A DNA stretch of 64,000 bases from Hygrocybe punicea (taxonomy: Eukaryota > Basidiomycota > Agaricomycetes > Agaricales > Hygrophoraceae): positions 2,232,001 to 2,296,000 of the forward strand of contig OY744472.1 of assembly GCA_963556145.1 (NCBI GenBank), in the 5' to 3' direction. Under the pieces are notes generated by a model. That model saw only the letters and a list, made by a program, of their open reading frames with translations. It searched no databases and had not been told where the DNA came from. Each line of letters opens with the position of its first letter. Position 1 is the first letter of the stretch. Made by a program: the position numbers and the translations under genes. Below, in pieces: positions 1 through 11,622 of the stretch.

Positions 1-771
1 ACGGTAATGAGCTTTTGTAAATGAACGGTAAAACACCAGCATAATAGATATGTAGAGAAATACATGTATCTAAACGCATAGTTATCATCATTTGGAATAA
101 AATGAAGGAGCGATATTGACATTCTTTTCTCGCATAACATTGTACGCATTCTGCGTAGAAGATATTCTTTGGCAACACGATCCGAGTCTGGCCATACTAA
201 TTCCGATCCTTGGCAAACGGATTACGTGGCAGAGTAGGCCGCATAATGACAATAGCCGTGTCCCCACGAGGTCCCATGAGAACAGGGGTGGTGATGCATG
301 TGAAGAATCCATGATTGTTGGGCTTTCGCCAAGAGAAAACAAGAACCCAGATTATTGAACCCTCGGAATCGGGTTTCGTGTTTTGTGTGAAACGGGTACG
401 TTATCACAAGGTTTGCGTGTTTTTAGGCGACAGTGACAGAGCAAGTCATAAGGGGGTCGGTGGGGTAGTACCTGATAAGACACGAGGTGTTGCAGTTCCT
501 GGAAAACCGCCTCGCGCGGTGAGATATACACCACGGTAGCCAGCAGGATCAACGGGTTTGGGACGATCTTGTTTCGATATCCGTTGACAAAAGAAAAGGA
601 AGAAGAAAAAACATGAGGGTACGCTGTACTTGTGAGAGGATGTAAAGAATGAGTCACTCCGGTTTTTGCAATGGTGGGTGGTTGAGAAGACCACGTCAGT
701 GACTTGTGTCATAATCAAGCCCCTAAAAGGCCTAAAACCTTAACTAGCCTACAACTAACTTACCACTCGCA
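1..771. other. Intergenic, no gene recognised
   Basis: No open frame in this stretch has family similarity or convincing splice signals. The last part (about 700-771) is the likely 5' leader of the gene that starts at 772. Confidence 0.4.
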
Positions 772-1566
772 ATGCACGAATTTGACGTGATAAAGGCTCT
801 CAACACAAGACCGTCCGCTCCGTTGAGTCCAGGCGTCTTTCTCCTCAATAAATTCAATTTGGCCGCAGCTTGGGCAGCTCAGAATCTCCGTCCAAAGCTG
901 CCCGTTGAAACATGGGGGAATATAATCCAATTTGTTGTATCCGCCAATGCCGCCGAATACGTTGCCGTCATTCAGATAGAATCGGACGTCACCGATTCTT
1001 TGTTCTTTCGAATGGTTCATCTCCCACAACGGTCGTTTCCCGGGCAAGAGTACGTGACAGAATACGAGTTGTTTCTGGCAGATGTCCGTGCAGTCAACCA
1101 CGGGGACTTGTCACTCCAGATAACGAACAAGACCTACCGCATACCTTCCTCCCTCGCTAACTCGTGGGACCGAATAACCTCACCGTTGCGAGCCCAGAAC
1201 ATCTGCCATCCAACTCGACTTGCCATTCTGTGTACCGATGTCGACGTCCCTGACACAATTTCATACATCTTCGGCGGAGAATGCGACTTTTGTGAAGTAG
1301 GAACTCGCACCATATGCCCAGGCTGTACTGGCGGCAGATCGGAACGATTTGATGCTTTTATGGGATGCGGAGTAGATCTTGCTTGTCCCGTATGTCTGGG
1401 GTACAATTTCTGTCAAGCAGACCGGGCAGTACTCGAGGAATATTACTGGGGAAAAATGCCGAGAGACGTGCAGATGGGGAGAAGGGAGCGGTGGAACAAG
1501 AGATTTGAGGAGTTGAGTTATCCGGAGATAACATGGCAAGCGATTGAGAACTCGGACGAAAAGTAG
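772..1566 (+). CDS. Hypothetical cysteine-rich protein, F-box-like start
   Basis: Single uninterrupted frame of 264 codons from ATG at 772 to TAG. Residues about 43-57 read LPVETWGNIIQFVV, which resembles the opening helix of an F-box (LPxE...I). The C-terminal third is cysteine-rich, with CDFCEVGTRTICPGC at about 172-186 and CGVDLACPVC further on; this could be a structural zinc site. I do not recognise the full-length family. It is intronless, unlike the other host genes here, and ends about 350 bp before the hAT-like element. If the F-box reading is right it would be a substrate adaptor of an SCF ubiquitin ligase, but that is inference from a short motif. Confidence 0.55.
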   Translation: MHEFDVIKALNTRPSAPLSPGVFLLNKFNLAAAWAAQNLRPKLPVETWGNIIQFVVSANAAEYVAVIQIESDVTDSLFFRMVHLPQRSFPGQEYVTEYELFLADVRAVNHGDLSLQITNKTYRIPSSLANSWDRITSPLRAQNICHPTRLAILCTDVDVPDTISYIFGGECDFCEVGTRTICPGCTGGRSERFDAFMGCGVDLACPVCLGYNFCQADRAVLEEYYWGKMPRDVQMGRRERWNKRFEELSYPEITWQAIENSDEK

Positions 1567-1908
1567 TTAGACTTTTCAGACTAGTACTAGTAAAATTCTC
1601 CCGCTCGTGCGCTATAACAATTCATGTACATCATTTCAGCCATCCAGCATACACATTGAAGTTCCTCTTGCAAGTTCAACGAACCACATCACTGAGTGCA
1701 TGTTCTGTAGTCATCGCCTTGGCTTCAAGTTGGTCTTCCAAGGAGCCATTAGTCACGGTGACTCGACAGGAAGACCCGGCAATTGTAGATCTGGCTCAAA
1801 ACTTGTATTCATTTCGTCATTCCTGAGCATCACTTGCGAATGCAAGCCAGTCAAGGAGTGTCTATATAAAGATGTGGCTTGGGGTTATCGAGCGCTAAAT
1901 GAATAACC
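1567..1908. other. 3' flank of the hypothetical gene, no gene seen
   Basis: Ordinary intergenic sequence between the hypothetical gene and the TSD of the transposon. No convincing coding frame or RNA gene. Confidence 0.35.
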
Positions 1909-1939
1909 ATATGCTCTAGTGTTGCCACGGCTCGGTCCG
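1909..1939. repeat. hAT-1 left TSD and terminal inverted repeat
   Basis: TSD ATATGCTC (1909-1916), then 23 bp (1917-1939) that match the reverse complement of 15192-15214 exactly. The ends diverge after that but both stay rich in GGCTCGG/AGCCG motifs. Confidence 0.85.
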
Positions 1940-2301
1940 AAACCGTTAGCCGTTGGAGCCGGACCGATAATTAGCCGAGCCGAGCCGTTCACTCAGCTAC
2001 GGTTAAACCTCGGCTTAGCCACGGCTAGCCGTTATTAGCCGTTACCAAATATCCAAATTAGGAAATTTAGGTTTCTAGCTTGTTCGCTGGCTTCAACCTC
2101 ACTTGGATAACCCCTCTGCTGCCTCCCACACCTCACGAACATGTACGGACACATTTCACGAGGTTTTCAGGTATGTGCACCTGTCTTTTTTCTTTTTCTT
2201 TTTGCGTATCTCCATGTAGCCTACCTATGTACATGTATGTGAAAAAATGAAATATACATGCACCTTCCGAGGCTCCTGTGAAAGGGCAGGTGGCCTGAAC
2301 A

Positions 2302-2340
2302 CCCTGTGAATGCCGCGCACACGTCAATTGACGGGCCAGG
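2302..2340. repeat. Hairpin repeat, degenerate copy
   Basis: Core CGTCAATTGACG at 2322-2333. The left arm is decayed (ccctgtgaatgcc) and the right arm is missing. Confidence 0.5.
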
Positions 2341-2420
2341 GCAGCAGGGAGAGGGGCAGACTTGTCCTCAGTCCGTCGTCATTGGCGTCGCCAGCTGTCG
2401 TCGTTATGGTCCTCGTGTTC

Positions 2421-2475
2421 ACCTCGCGAATGCCGTGCACGCGTCAATTGACACGGCTGTACCCATTCGCGAGGT
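2421..2475. repeat. Hairpin repeat, good copy
   Basis: Left arm ACCTCGCGAATG at 2421, core CGTCAATTGACA at 2442-2453, right arm CATTCGCGAGGT ending at 2475. The arms pair over about 12 bp and the core is nearly self-complementary. Confidence 0.75.
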
Positions 2476-2770
2476 GGTGGTTGGCTCGGAGAGGCAGTGG
2501 GGCAGGGCTACGGGGAGAAGAGTGGGGACTTCTTGTCTTCGTTCCCCCTCACTGTTGCCCTTGCCCAATCCACCCTGGGTTGCTGCCGTTTCCCGTTGAC
2601 GTCGATGTCGCCGTCATTGTCGCCCACTCGGTCATAGCCTTGGTTGCTGTTAGTACAAGTCGGATGGTGATGGACTGGGCACTCACCTGTCGTCGCGCTG
2701 GATCTCACCAGGGTGCATGGGCAGCACAGGTGCACCACCAACGCACAAGAACGGCACGTAGAGTTTCAAA

Positions 2771-3797
2771 ATGAGCCGGTGACAGCTCACAGCGCTGCGC
2801 CACGAGTATCATTGTCGTCATGTTCGTTGTCGTCATGATAGCAGTTGTCGGTGTCGGTGTCGTCGTCCAAGGCGGCATCACGTCTTCGCCGGCATCCTCC
2901 ACTGCGTGCGCATTCATGCTGAGCCTCCACTCCTCCGGCAGACCAACCATGCCTACACCTCCACCTCGATCCCCGCTGCCTGGTCAATGGTATACCCGAG
3001 CTCGTTCGCATTAGTGCGCCGTTTCACCCTTCGGACTAGTTGGGTGAGTCTATCCACACGAAGGCGACATGCAAAAAAAAAATCAACAAAGGAACAAAGG
3101 GAATAGAAGGGCTGGAAAAGAAAAAAAAGAAGAGGCGAACGTAAATTGCGTAACAAAAGGCAAACGCCGGAGGAAGTAAAACAGAGAGAAGCAAGAAGAC
3201 CAGAAAGATAGAACACGCACTAACAATTTTGCTAACCTGTGCATGCAATATACACGTGACCCGATAATCCAGATCCAACGGCGCACTGGCCTCATGGACG
3301 GACAACGCCTGAGCGGACAACGCATACAAATACGCAGGCGACGACTCTTTCTTTATCCAACGTCGCCGCCGGCCCCGCCGCTGTCGTGATGTTGGCCGTG
3401 ACTGTGGTTGTGACCGATCAGCGCCGTAGGGCGAACGCAGCAGCTGTAGCAGCAAAGAAGCTGATGGTGGTGGTGGTGGTGGTGCCTGAACTTGCGAGCC
3501 CGAGTTCGAGGTCCCGGTTGTAGGGTGTTGGGATGCGGCCGTGTTGTCGTCGTGCGTAGCTAGACAGATCTTCGTTAGTAAAAGTAAAGAAAAAAAAACT
3601 TACCAATGGGTGCACGACGTCTGGGACTGGCACGCGTCGCTTGTCGTCACTGGCACTGCTGTTGCCGTCGTTGCCGCTGTTGCCATCGCCGTGGTCATTG
3701 GTCGTTGCTGCTGCTGTCCGGGCTGCTGTTGCCTCGAGATCATTGTGCTGTAATCAGAAATAAGTTGGTAGTAAAAAAAAAACAATGATTCAAGCAG
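2771..3797. other. hAT-1 interior, no convincing gene
   Basis: Contains short GTC/GTG-type simple repeats (about 2810-2870 and 3460-3490), an A-rich tract and several short overlapping frames on both strands. None has a recognisable domain. The last five bases (AGCAG, 3793-3797) are the TSD of the LTR array. Confidence 0.4.
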
Positions 3798-5461
3798 TGT
3801 TACATTTCCAACTCCGCTTCCGACCCCGATGCCCATTCCAATACCTACCATGACGATTCTACACTGCCACCTTCCTTTTTTATTTCATTTTGTCCTTTGT
3901 CTTTGTTTCGATGTCATTGTTTCTTCATTCGGACATCCTTGTACTTTCTTGTTCTTGTTCTCTTTTTGTCCCACCTTCTAGAACAATCCAGACCGACCAT
4001 GGACATATCCACGTGACCTCGTTGTACCCGAATAGTCTCCTTGCCGACGGATGTCACCGACATTGTCTTTTCCCTTCGATATCTTGTTTACGCTATCCCA
4101 CGACAAACCGATCACAATGGCTGTACTCCCGAAACAGCTCATTACCGTAATTATCATTGGCAGCATCGCCATCACTTTCCTGATCGGTTTCTACATTGTT
4201 ATGATCTATCTTTGGCATCGGCACCGAAACCCTTCCGCCATCGATACTTCCGACTTCCACCTCGACAATATATCAACACGTAATTGACAATTGCCATTCT
4301 TGGATATATGGTTTCCACTTTCGTATTCCGTGCCTACCATTATCCTCCCTGACGATCCGACGACATTCCTCACCTGCTTGAGCACTCTGAACAATCCTCG
4401 ATCACACGACAATTCACTGTTCCCTCCAAGCCGACCATCGCCGAAGCACATACATTCAAACTTCGACCATAGACCACACGACTTCCCAATACAGTGACCC
4501 GACCCCTATCGTTTATTGTTCACACGACACCGCTTCAATGCAGTACCCGACGACTTGTTCCCACAGCTTGTCACCTGTGCCATGACTCGACACCTGGACC
4601 CACATTCCTTTATCCATTTTTATCCATAACCTTGTTACCTCCCACATTCATTTACAACGATACCCTTTCTTGGACGATACCAACATCAGATGGACCCTAT
4701 TGTTCCATGAACAGGACAAGACACCGCTCTTCGACACGTCATCAACAGACATCGTCATCCGGTACAGCTTATGCTGTTCATATGTCTGACCTCGACTAGC
4801 CCATTGTCCTAGTTGGTTTTTTCCTCTATACATTCCTTCATTTTCTTTCATACCAACCTTGCCGCTATATCCATGCTACCTCAAGACACCCTCATTGCCA
4901 ACCCCACACTGGACGATACCCATCTTCGACCCGACCGTGCAACGCACTTGCCAGACTGCGCACTTGCCTGTTACAGCAAGTGTAGACCCCGAATAGGCAA
5001 TTCTGCACATCACATGATCTGATGACAAATCATCCGAGTCATCTGGACCCCCTCTATTCCTCAATGACACCCGGGCCTCCAGTTGGATCGCGAGAACATC
5101 GACATGAGGACGCCTCATGTACGCCTCATGGTGAACACATGGTAGAGTTGGACATGTTATGGCTTCATGGTTGTATTTCTATTTACCTCCCCTCAAGACC
5201 AGCCACTATATATACTGTTCTTGTTGTTGGTTCGGACTTCTTCTTCTTTTCCTTTCCTTACGTTTAGTCTGGTTCTTGGGGCAGACCCCCTTATCTTGGG
5301 TAATCCCCACGGTTCGCAATGACATTGTACCATGAATCCCCCCTCTTAGCAGTGTTGTCTTAGTAGTAAGCAACAATGAAAGCTGCTCTTCTCTCCTCTG
5401 GAAACCGATCCCCTGTTAAGTTGATTGTTGCCGGAGCCCGCTGCAGAAGCGATCCGTAACA
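3798..5461 (+). repeat. LTR copy 1 (5' LTR of the array)
   Basis: 1,664 bp, TGTTACA...GTAACA. Diagnostic bases: C at 4101, G at 4186, G at 4362, T at 5044. The first three match the solo LTR at 34.8 kb (ancestral state); the T at 5044 is private to copies 1 and 2. Confidence 0.92.
4117..4287 (+). CDS. LTR-encoded 56-residue single-pass membrane protein (copy 1)
   Basis: ATG at 4117 (context cacaATGG) opens 56 codons ending TGA. After a short N-terminus (MAVLPKQ) comes a strongly hydrophobic segment of about 25 residues rich in Ile/Val/Leu. It is followed by basic HRHR and a polar tail ending STRN, which predicts one transmembrane helix with the basic side in the cytosol. An upstream in-frame ATG at 4051 could extend it to 78 residues, but that ATG is absent from the solo LTR copy, so I prefer 4117. 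It stays open at equal length in all four LTR copies of the window. Function unknown; translation is not demonstrated. Confidence 0.45.
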   Translation: MAVLPKQLITVIIIGSIAITFLIGFYIVMIYLWHRHRNPSAIDTSDFHLDNISTRN

Positions 5462-6444
5462 AAAGACTAAACGTTTCCCAACTCCCTCGACATTCAACTT
5501 TCGACATGAACGAATGAACCCCCTCCTCCCTCCCGAATCTCTCCCTCGTCCTCCCCTACACCCTCTTCCTCTCCTTCTCTTCCCGACTTTATCCATCCCT
5601 CAACCCTGACCCCACACGAATGGACGAACGAACGATGCTAGACTGTTACAGATGCAGACCTGAAATCTGTTGATGTACACTAGCCACCCAGACCCCGAAT
5701 GATTGTTGAATACTCCGAATGGTCAACCTCAAGACTGCCGCCCTGCGAATTATTTATGGTTTATCCATAATAATTGCTCAAGCCCAATCCTGGAACCCGA
5801 ATCCGAATACACCCCTGACTAACGTCACCACTGTCATTCCGCTACTTCAACACGATAATTACGACATGGAATGATGCAATGGACAAGACTTGTCATTGCC
5901 CCAGATGCAGAAGGACACTGCTAGACAAACCAATCACCTTAGGTATCCCGCCTTCATGATTCGAATATGTTTTGGTTGTACCAGACATATTACGACTCCC
6001 TCGCCCTAGACGAACCGAAATCGATACCGCCTTCCTACCCTTCCTTTCACCTCCTCCCCCCCATCTCCTCACCAAATGCAGAAAGCCCAGAGAAAGCCAG
6101 TATGCATACGAAACCCCGAATCCTGTGATGACCTGTACATGTTGTAACAAAGAGAAGTGGTTGATCTTAGTAGTCTGTTGGAACAGATGAAAGGGGACCC
6201 TCTTTGTTTGACATGGATGAACAAATGACCAAGACTATAATGATTGTCATGAACGGAACACATACGAAATGCCACTCCTTACCGATTTGGATAGCGCGGA
6301 TCGGCATATCAGGTGATATCCCGCTACACACCCTCTTTTTCTGGAACTTTGATCCCCGATCATACATACGAATCCACGAGGCAACCAAGACCCTGGTACA
6401 TGGATCGATCACTGGAAACTCCGACACGATGCTGACAACGAGGC

Positions 6445-6903
6445 ATGGTAATTACCGAAGACAGAAAAACTTCTTTAAACCACCCACCTGTCGTCACCCT
6501 GGCCAACCTCTGTCCCCCAGACCATCCATACCCGTGGCCTGCCCGTCGCTGGTGGCAGTGTGATCTTGCCTGGTTCCCCCTCAACCGACCTGACGACTGG
6601 GTCGACTACATCAGCTGGAACGATCCTCGCATTCCACACCTCGTCTTCCTTCCACAATCCGTGACACCGGTCCTTGACGAATTACACCGTCTCCTGGGTG
6701 GTCTACGGATCACTGAGCAAAGAAATCGTCGAAGCCAATTCCTCCTCCAGCGTCTCCAATACATTTTGGACGAGGAACTTCCTCATCATCGATTTGTTGT
6801 TCGCATCCCCGCTCCTCGTCTTGCACCCGTACCCCAGAATCATCGTGACACACGTATCGTCCAGCATCCTCGACACCGTCCCCACCGTCGACATCGACAA
6901 TGA
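6445..6903 (+). CDS. Retroelement ORF-A, 152 residues, unknown function (unit 1)
   Basis: ATG at 6445; the stop (TGA 6901-6903) overlaps the next ORF as ATGA. The N-terminal half is rich in Pro and Trp (PPDHPYPWPARRWW near residues 23-36). A predicted helical stretch (about 75-110) follows, then a basic His/Arg/Pro tail (HRPHRRHRQ) that could bind nucleic acid. No similarity that I recognise to Gag or other retroelement proteins. The start could be downstream. I infer a small structural or accessory protein, or a remnant. Confidence 0.4.
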   Translation: MVITEDRKTSLNHPPVVTLANLCPPDHPYPWPARRWWQCDLAWFPLNRPDDWVDYISWNDPRIPHLVFLPQSVTPVLDELHRLLGGLRITEQRNRRSQFLLQRLQYILDEELPHHRFVVRIPAPRLAPVPQNHRDTRIVQHPRHRPHRRHRQ

Positions 6904-7391
6904 GTCTCGACGTACCCTTTATCTTCGATGATCTGGACAATGAGCTATATTTTGGTGCAGTGAACATTTGCGGTGAAGAACATCCGACTCCCCCCATTGA
7001 TGACTTTGATGCGTACATGGACAGTCTCACTGATCTTCCGACACCCCCTCGAAAAGTAACCCACCGATTGCATATAGAGATGGATGATGAATACCGAGCA
7101 TGGTTGTATTCTCCACCTCTTGTCTCGCTCCAAACCCAGTCACGTCGCCGCTCTCCACTTCTTCCCCAATCCCAGAAAAAGAAACTCGACCGTGCACACC
7201 GTTCTGACGGCCATAACATGCAGAACAAACGCTCGAGACATGGGACCAAAGAACCCGATTATCATCGTCATGCCTTATTTCGTGCAATGCATGTGCGTAT
7301 GGTGAAGGGGAAGGAGAATGACATCCATGGATTGGATTGGAGATTGATGTTGTTTGTGAAAGGATACACCCCCGTCATGTATGATTCGTAA
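6900..7391 (+). CDS. Retroelement ORF-B, 163 residues, unknown function (unit 1)
   Basis: Starts on the ATG that overlaps the ORF-A stop by one base beyond ATG (ATGA at 6900-6903). The first 60 residues are acidic (DDLDNELYF, DDFDAYMDSL); the middle is basic (SRRRSPLLPQSQKKKLDRAHR near 110-130), like a bipartite nuclear signal. No known domain recognised. Such an overlap could allow termination-reinitiation, as in some viral and retroelement RNAs, but it could be chance. Confidence 0.4.
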   Translation: MSLDVPFIFDDLDNELYFGAVNICGEEHPTPPIDDFDAYMDSLTDLPTPPRKVTHRLHIEMDDEYRAWLYSPPLVSLQTQSRRRSPLLPQSQKKKLDRAHRSDGHNMQNKRSRHGTKEPDYHRHALFRAMHVRMVKGKENDIHGLDWRLMLFVKGYTPVMYDS

Positions 7392-7535
7392 AATGGACTT
7401 TCCCCTGTATGTAAACGACCTCGACATTATTTACACCAACAAAAACACCCAGAAGAAGAAACAGAATACCCAAAAACAGAAGAGAAGAAACAGAAATGGA
7501 ATGGACAGATGGAACATGACCATAGAGAAACATGT

Positions 7536-7612
7536 AGCAGGTTCTCTCACCAGCTATACAAATAAGAGACGAAGCAGCAGGTTCTCTCACCAGCTATATA
7601 AATAAGAGATGA
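7536..7612 (+). repeat. 40-bp direct repeat with TATAAATA-like motif
   Basis: Two tandem copies starting AGCAGGTTCTCTCACCAGCT at 7536 and 7576. The second copy has TATATAAATAAG, a TATA-like sequence. The same pair recurs at about 12255-12331 in unit 2. Confidence 0.6.
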
Positions 7613-8516
7613 ATATCCGAAACGATATAAAATCTATGACCCCCAGACGCATGCATGATCGCTATAAGCCGTAGAATGAACCTTGATGTCTATGGACACC
7701 AGAACTGAACCAGAAGGATACTGGTTATCAAACCAATGACCTCCGATCCCACATAGGAAAGGAACCTGATGTGCTGCTGACCAGTAAGGCAGTAAATGCA
7801 CCAAAAAAAAAGAAACGATGAAGAATGAATCCCCATCCGAAATCCTTTGCCAATGTATAACTTGGAACTGGCAACTCTTTCATCTTCCTTATCCCGAATT
7901 CCCAAACATCTTCTGACCGACACCAGACCCTGTTGCATTCATGGAATATGAAGAAATCTCGCACACCATTTGAGTGTAGGAAATCCACGATCAGTCAACA
8001 ACACCGATATCCGAAACGATATAAATCTATGCCCATTCAAGTGTCCGTAATGACTATAAACTTCTGACACCCAGAACTCCCCTCATCCCCAAAACGCCGA
8101 CCACCTACTCCCCTTCAGACCGATGACACAACCGAAATGTTATCAAACTACGACATACCTTGAATAACCACCTGGACCCCGACAACCCCTCACTCCTTCC
8201 AACCCCGACACCCTTGACGATTTAATGACAAAGAAACAATAACCCTGATTATTGAAAATGACAAAAAATGACAAAAAAACAATTGGACGAACCCGGATAT
8301 ATTTCTTTTGAAACCCTTGTAACTCAGTAACGTCTTCATGATTCAATGACCTTTGGACTGACATTTTTTCCTTTTTCTTGTCTTTATATTCTTGCCGACC
8401 TTGATCATGTCGTTAAACTGTCTGTTCTTTCCTTGTAATTTTTTTCCTTGTCCTTTATTTTCCTTGTTCTTTGTTCTTCCGGTTAATCGGGACGATTCCC
8501 CTTGTTCCGGGGGTAT

Positions 8517-10180
8517 TGTTACATTTCCAACTCCGCTTCCGACCCCGATGCCCATTCCAATACCTACCATGACGATTCTACACTGCCACCTTCCTTTTTT
8601 ATTTCATTTTGTCCTTTGTCTTTGTTTCGATGTCATTGTTTCTTCATTCGGACATCCTTGTACTTTCTTGTTCTTGTTCTCTTTTTGTCCCACCTTCTAG
8701 AACAATCCAGACCGACCATGGACATATCCACGTGACCTCGTTGTACCCGAATAGTCTCCTTGCCGACGGATGTCACCGACATTGTCTTTTCCCTTCGATA
8801 TCTTGTTTACGCTATCCCATGACAAACCGATCACAATGGCTGTACTCCCGAAACAGCTCATTACCGTAATTATCATTGGCAGCATCGCCATCACTTTCCT
8901 GATCAGTTTCTACATTGTTATGATCTATCTTTGGCATCGGCACCGAAACCCTTCCGCCATCGATACTTCCGACTTCCACCTCGACAATATATCAACACGT
9001 AATTGACAATTGCCATTCTTGGATATATGGTTTCCACTTTCGTATTCCGTGCCTACCATTATCCTCCCTGACGATCCGACAACATTCCTCACCTGCTTGA
9101 GCACTCTGAACAATCCTCGATCACACGACAATTCACTGTTCCCTCCAAGCCGACCATCGCCGAAGCACATACATTCAAACTTCGACCATAGACCACACGA
9201 CTTCCCAATACAGTGACCCGACCCCTATCGTTTATTGTTCACACGACACCGCTTCAATGCAGTACCCGACGACTTGTTCCCACAGCTTGTCACCTGTGCC
9301 ATGACTCGACACCTGGACCCACATTCCTTTATCCATTTTTATCCATAACCTTGTTACCTCCCACATTCATTTACAACGATACCCTTTCTTGGACGATACC
9401 AACATCAGATGGACCCTATTGTTCCATGAACAGGACAAGACACCGCTCTTCGACACGTCATCAACAGACATCGTCATCCGGTACAGCTTATGCTGTTCAT
9501 ATGTCTGACCTCGACTAGCCCATTGTCCTAGTTGGTTTTTTCCTCTATACATTCCTTCATTTTCTTTCATACCAACCTTGCCGCTATATCCATGCTACCT
9601 CAAGACACCCTCATTGCCAACCCCACACTGGACGATACCCATCTTCGACCCGACCGTGCAACGCACTTGCCAGACTGCGCACTTGCCTGTTACAGCAAGT
9701 GTAGACCCCGAATAGGCAATTCTGCACATCACATGATCTGATGACAAATCATCCGAGTCATCTGGACCCCCTCTATTCCTCAATGACACCCGGGCCTCCA
9801 GTTGGATCGCGAGAACATCGACATGAGGACGCCTCATGTACGCCTCATGGTGAACACATGGTAGAGTTGGACATGTTATGGCTTCATGGTTGTATTTCTA
9901 TTTACCTCCCCTCAAGACCAGCCACTATATATACTGTTCTTGTTGTTGGTTCGGACTTCTTCTTCTTTTCCTTTCCTTACGTTTAGTCTGGTTCTTGGGG
10001 CAGACCCCCTTATCTTGGGTAATCCCCACGGTTCGCAATGACATTGTACCATGAATCCCCCCTCTTAGCAGTGTTGTCTTAGTAGTAAGCAACAATGAAA
10101 GCTGCTCTTCTCTCCTCTGGAAACCGATCCCCTGTTAAGTTGATTGTTGCCGGAGCCCGCTGCAGAAGCGATCCGTAACA
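8517..10180 (+). repeat. LTR copy 2 (central, chimeric LTR)
   Basis: 1,664 bp. It carries T at 8820, A at 8905 and A at 9081, shared with LTR copy 3, but T at 9763, shared with LTR copy 1. This mosaic is expected for the central LTR made by unequal exchange between the 5' and 3' LTRs of one element. Confidence 0.92.
8836..9006 (+). CDS. LTR-encoded 56-residue membrane protein (copy 2)
   Basis: Same frame and length as copy 1. The G-to-A change at 8905 replaces a Gly by Ser in the hydrophobic segment (FLISFYI versus FLIGFYI). Confidence 0.45.
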   Translation: MAVLPKQLITVIIIGSIAITFLISFYIVMIYLWHRHRNPSAIDTSDFHLDNISTRN

Positions 10181-11163
10181 AAAGACTAAACGTTTCCCAA
10201 CTCCCTCGACATTCAACTTTCGACATGAACGAATGAACCCCCTCCTCCCTCCCGAATCTCTCCCTCGTCCTCCCCTACACCCTCTTCCTCTCCTTCTCTT
10301 CCCGACTTTATCCATCCCTCAACCCTGACCCCACACGAATGGACGAACGAACGATGCTAGACTGTTACAGATGCAGACCTGAAATCTGTTGATGTACACT
10401 AGCCACCCAGACCCCGAATGATTGTTGAATACTCCGAATGGTCAACCTCAAGACTGCCGCCCTGCGAATTATTTATGGTTTATCCATAATAATTGCTCAA
10501 GCCCAATCCTGGAACCCGAATCCGAATACACCCCTGACTAACGTCACCACTGTCATTCCGCTACTTCAACACGATAATTACGACATGGAATGATGCAATG
10601 GACAAGACTTGTCATTGCCCCAGATGCAGAAGGACACTGCTAGACAAACCAATCACCTTAGGTATCCCGCCTTCATGATTCGAATATGTTTTGGTTGTAC
10701 CAGACATATTACGACTCCCTCGCCCTAGACGAACCGAAATCGATACCGCCTTCCTACCCTTCCTTTCACCTCCTCCCCCCCATCTCCTCACCAAATGCAG
10801 AAAGCCCAGAGAAAGCCAGTATGCATACGAAACCCCGAATCCTGTGATGACCTGTACATGTTGTAACAAAGAGAAGTGGTTGATCTTAGTAGTCTGTTGG
10901 AACAGATGAAAGGGGACCCTCTTTGTTTGACATGGATGAACAAATGACCAAGACTATAATGATTGTCATGAACGGAACACATACGAAATGCCACTCCTTA
11001 CCGATTTGGATAGCGCGGATCGGCATATCAGGTGATATCCCGCTACACACCCTCTTTTTCTGGAACTTTGATCCCCGATCATACATACGAATCCACGAGG
11101 CAACCAAGACCCTGGTACATGGATCGATCACTGGAAACTCCGACACGATGCTGACAACGAGGC

Positions 11164-11622
11164 ATGGTAATTACCGAAGACAGAAAAACTTCTTTAAACC
11201 ACCCACCTGTCGTCACCCTGGCCAACCTCTGTCCCCCAGACCATCCATACCCGTGGCCTGCCCGTCGCTGGTGGCAGTGTGATCTTGCCTGGTTCCCCCT
11301 CAACCGACCTGACGACTGGGTCGACTACATCAGCTGGAATGATCCTCGCATTCCACACCTCGTCTTCCTTCCACAATCCGTGACACCGGTCCTTGACGAA
11401 TTACACCGTCTCCTGGGTGGTCTACGGATCACTGAGCAAAGAAATCGTCGAAGCCAATTCCTCCTCCAGCGTCTCCAATACATTTTGGACGAGGAACTTC
11501 CTCATCATCGATTTGTTGTTCGCATCCCCGCTCCTCGTCTTGCACCCGTACCCCAGAATCATCGTGACACACGTATCGTCCAGCATCCTCGACACCGTCC
11601 CCACCGTCGACATCGACAATGA
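11164..11622 (+). CDS. Retroelement ORF-A (unit 2)
   Basis: Same 152-residue protein as at 6445. The single base difference (T at 11340) is synonymous (Asn). Confidence 0.4.
   Translation: MVITEDRKTSLNHPPVVTLANLCPPDHPYPWPARRWWQCDLAWFPLNRPDDWVDYISWNDPRIPHLVFLPQSVTPVLDELHRLLGGLRITEQRNRRSQFLLQRLQYILDEELPHHRFVVRIPAPRLAPVPQNHRDTRIVQHPRHRPHRRHRQ

Larger units (their letters stand above)
2180..2770 (-). repeat. Hairpin-bearing repeat module inside hAT-1
   Basis: In reverse orientation this region matches the repeat module at about 42.8-43.3 kb. It has the same splice-donor-like exon end (near 2690, minus strand), an acidic coding stretch ending NEDKKSPLFSP, then the hairpin repeats. The outer part (2224-2305) matches the spacer of the inverted-repeat element at about 43.29-43.35 kb in reverse. 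It is a passenger sequence shared between different transposons. No intact gene. Confidence 0.55.
5462..8516 (+). mobile_element. Internal region of LTR array, unit 1
   Basis: 3,055 bp between LTR 1 and LTR 2. It lacks gag, protease, RT, RNase H and integrase motifs in all frames. It does contain two overlapping ORFs (6445-6903, 6900-7391) and a 40-bp direct repeat. Differs from unit 2 at position 6621 (C versus T at 11340), which is synonymous in the 152-residue ORF. Confidence 0.85.
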
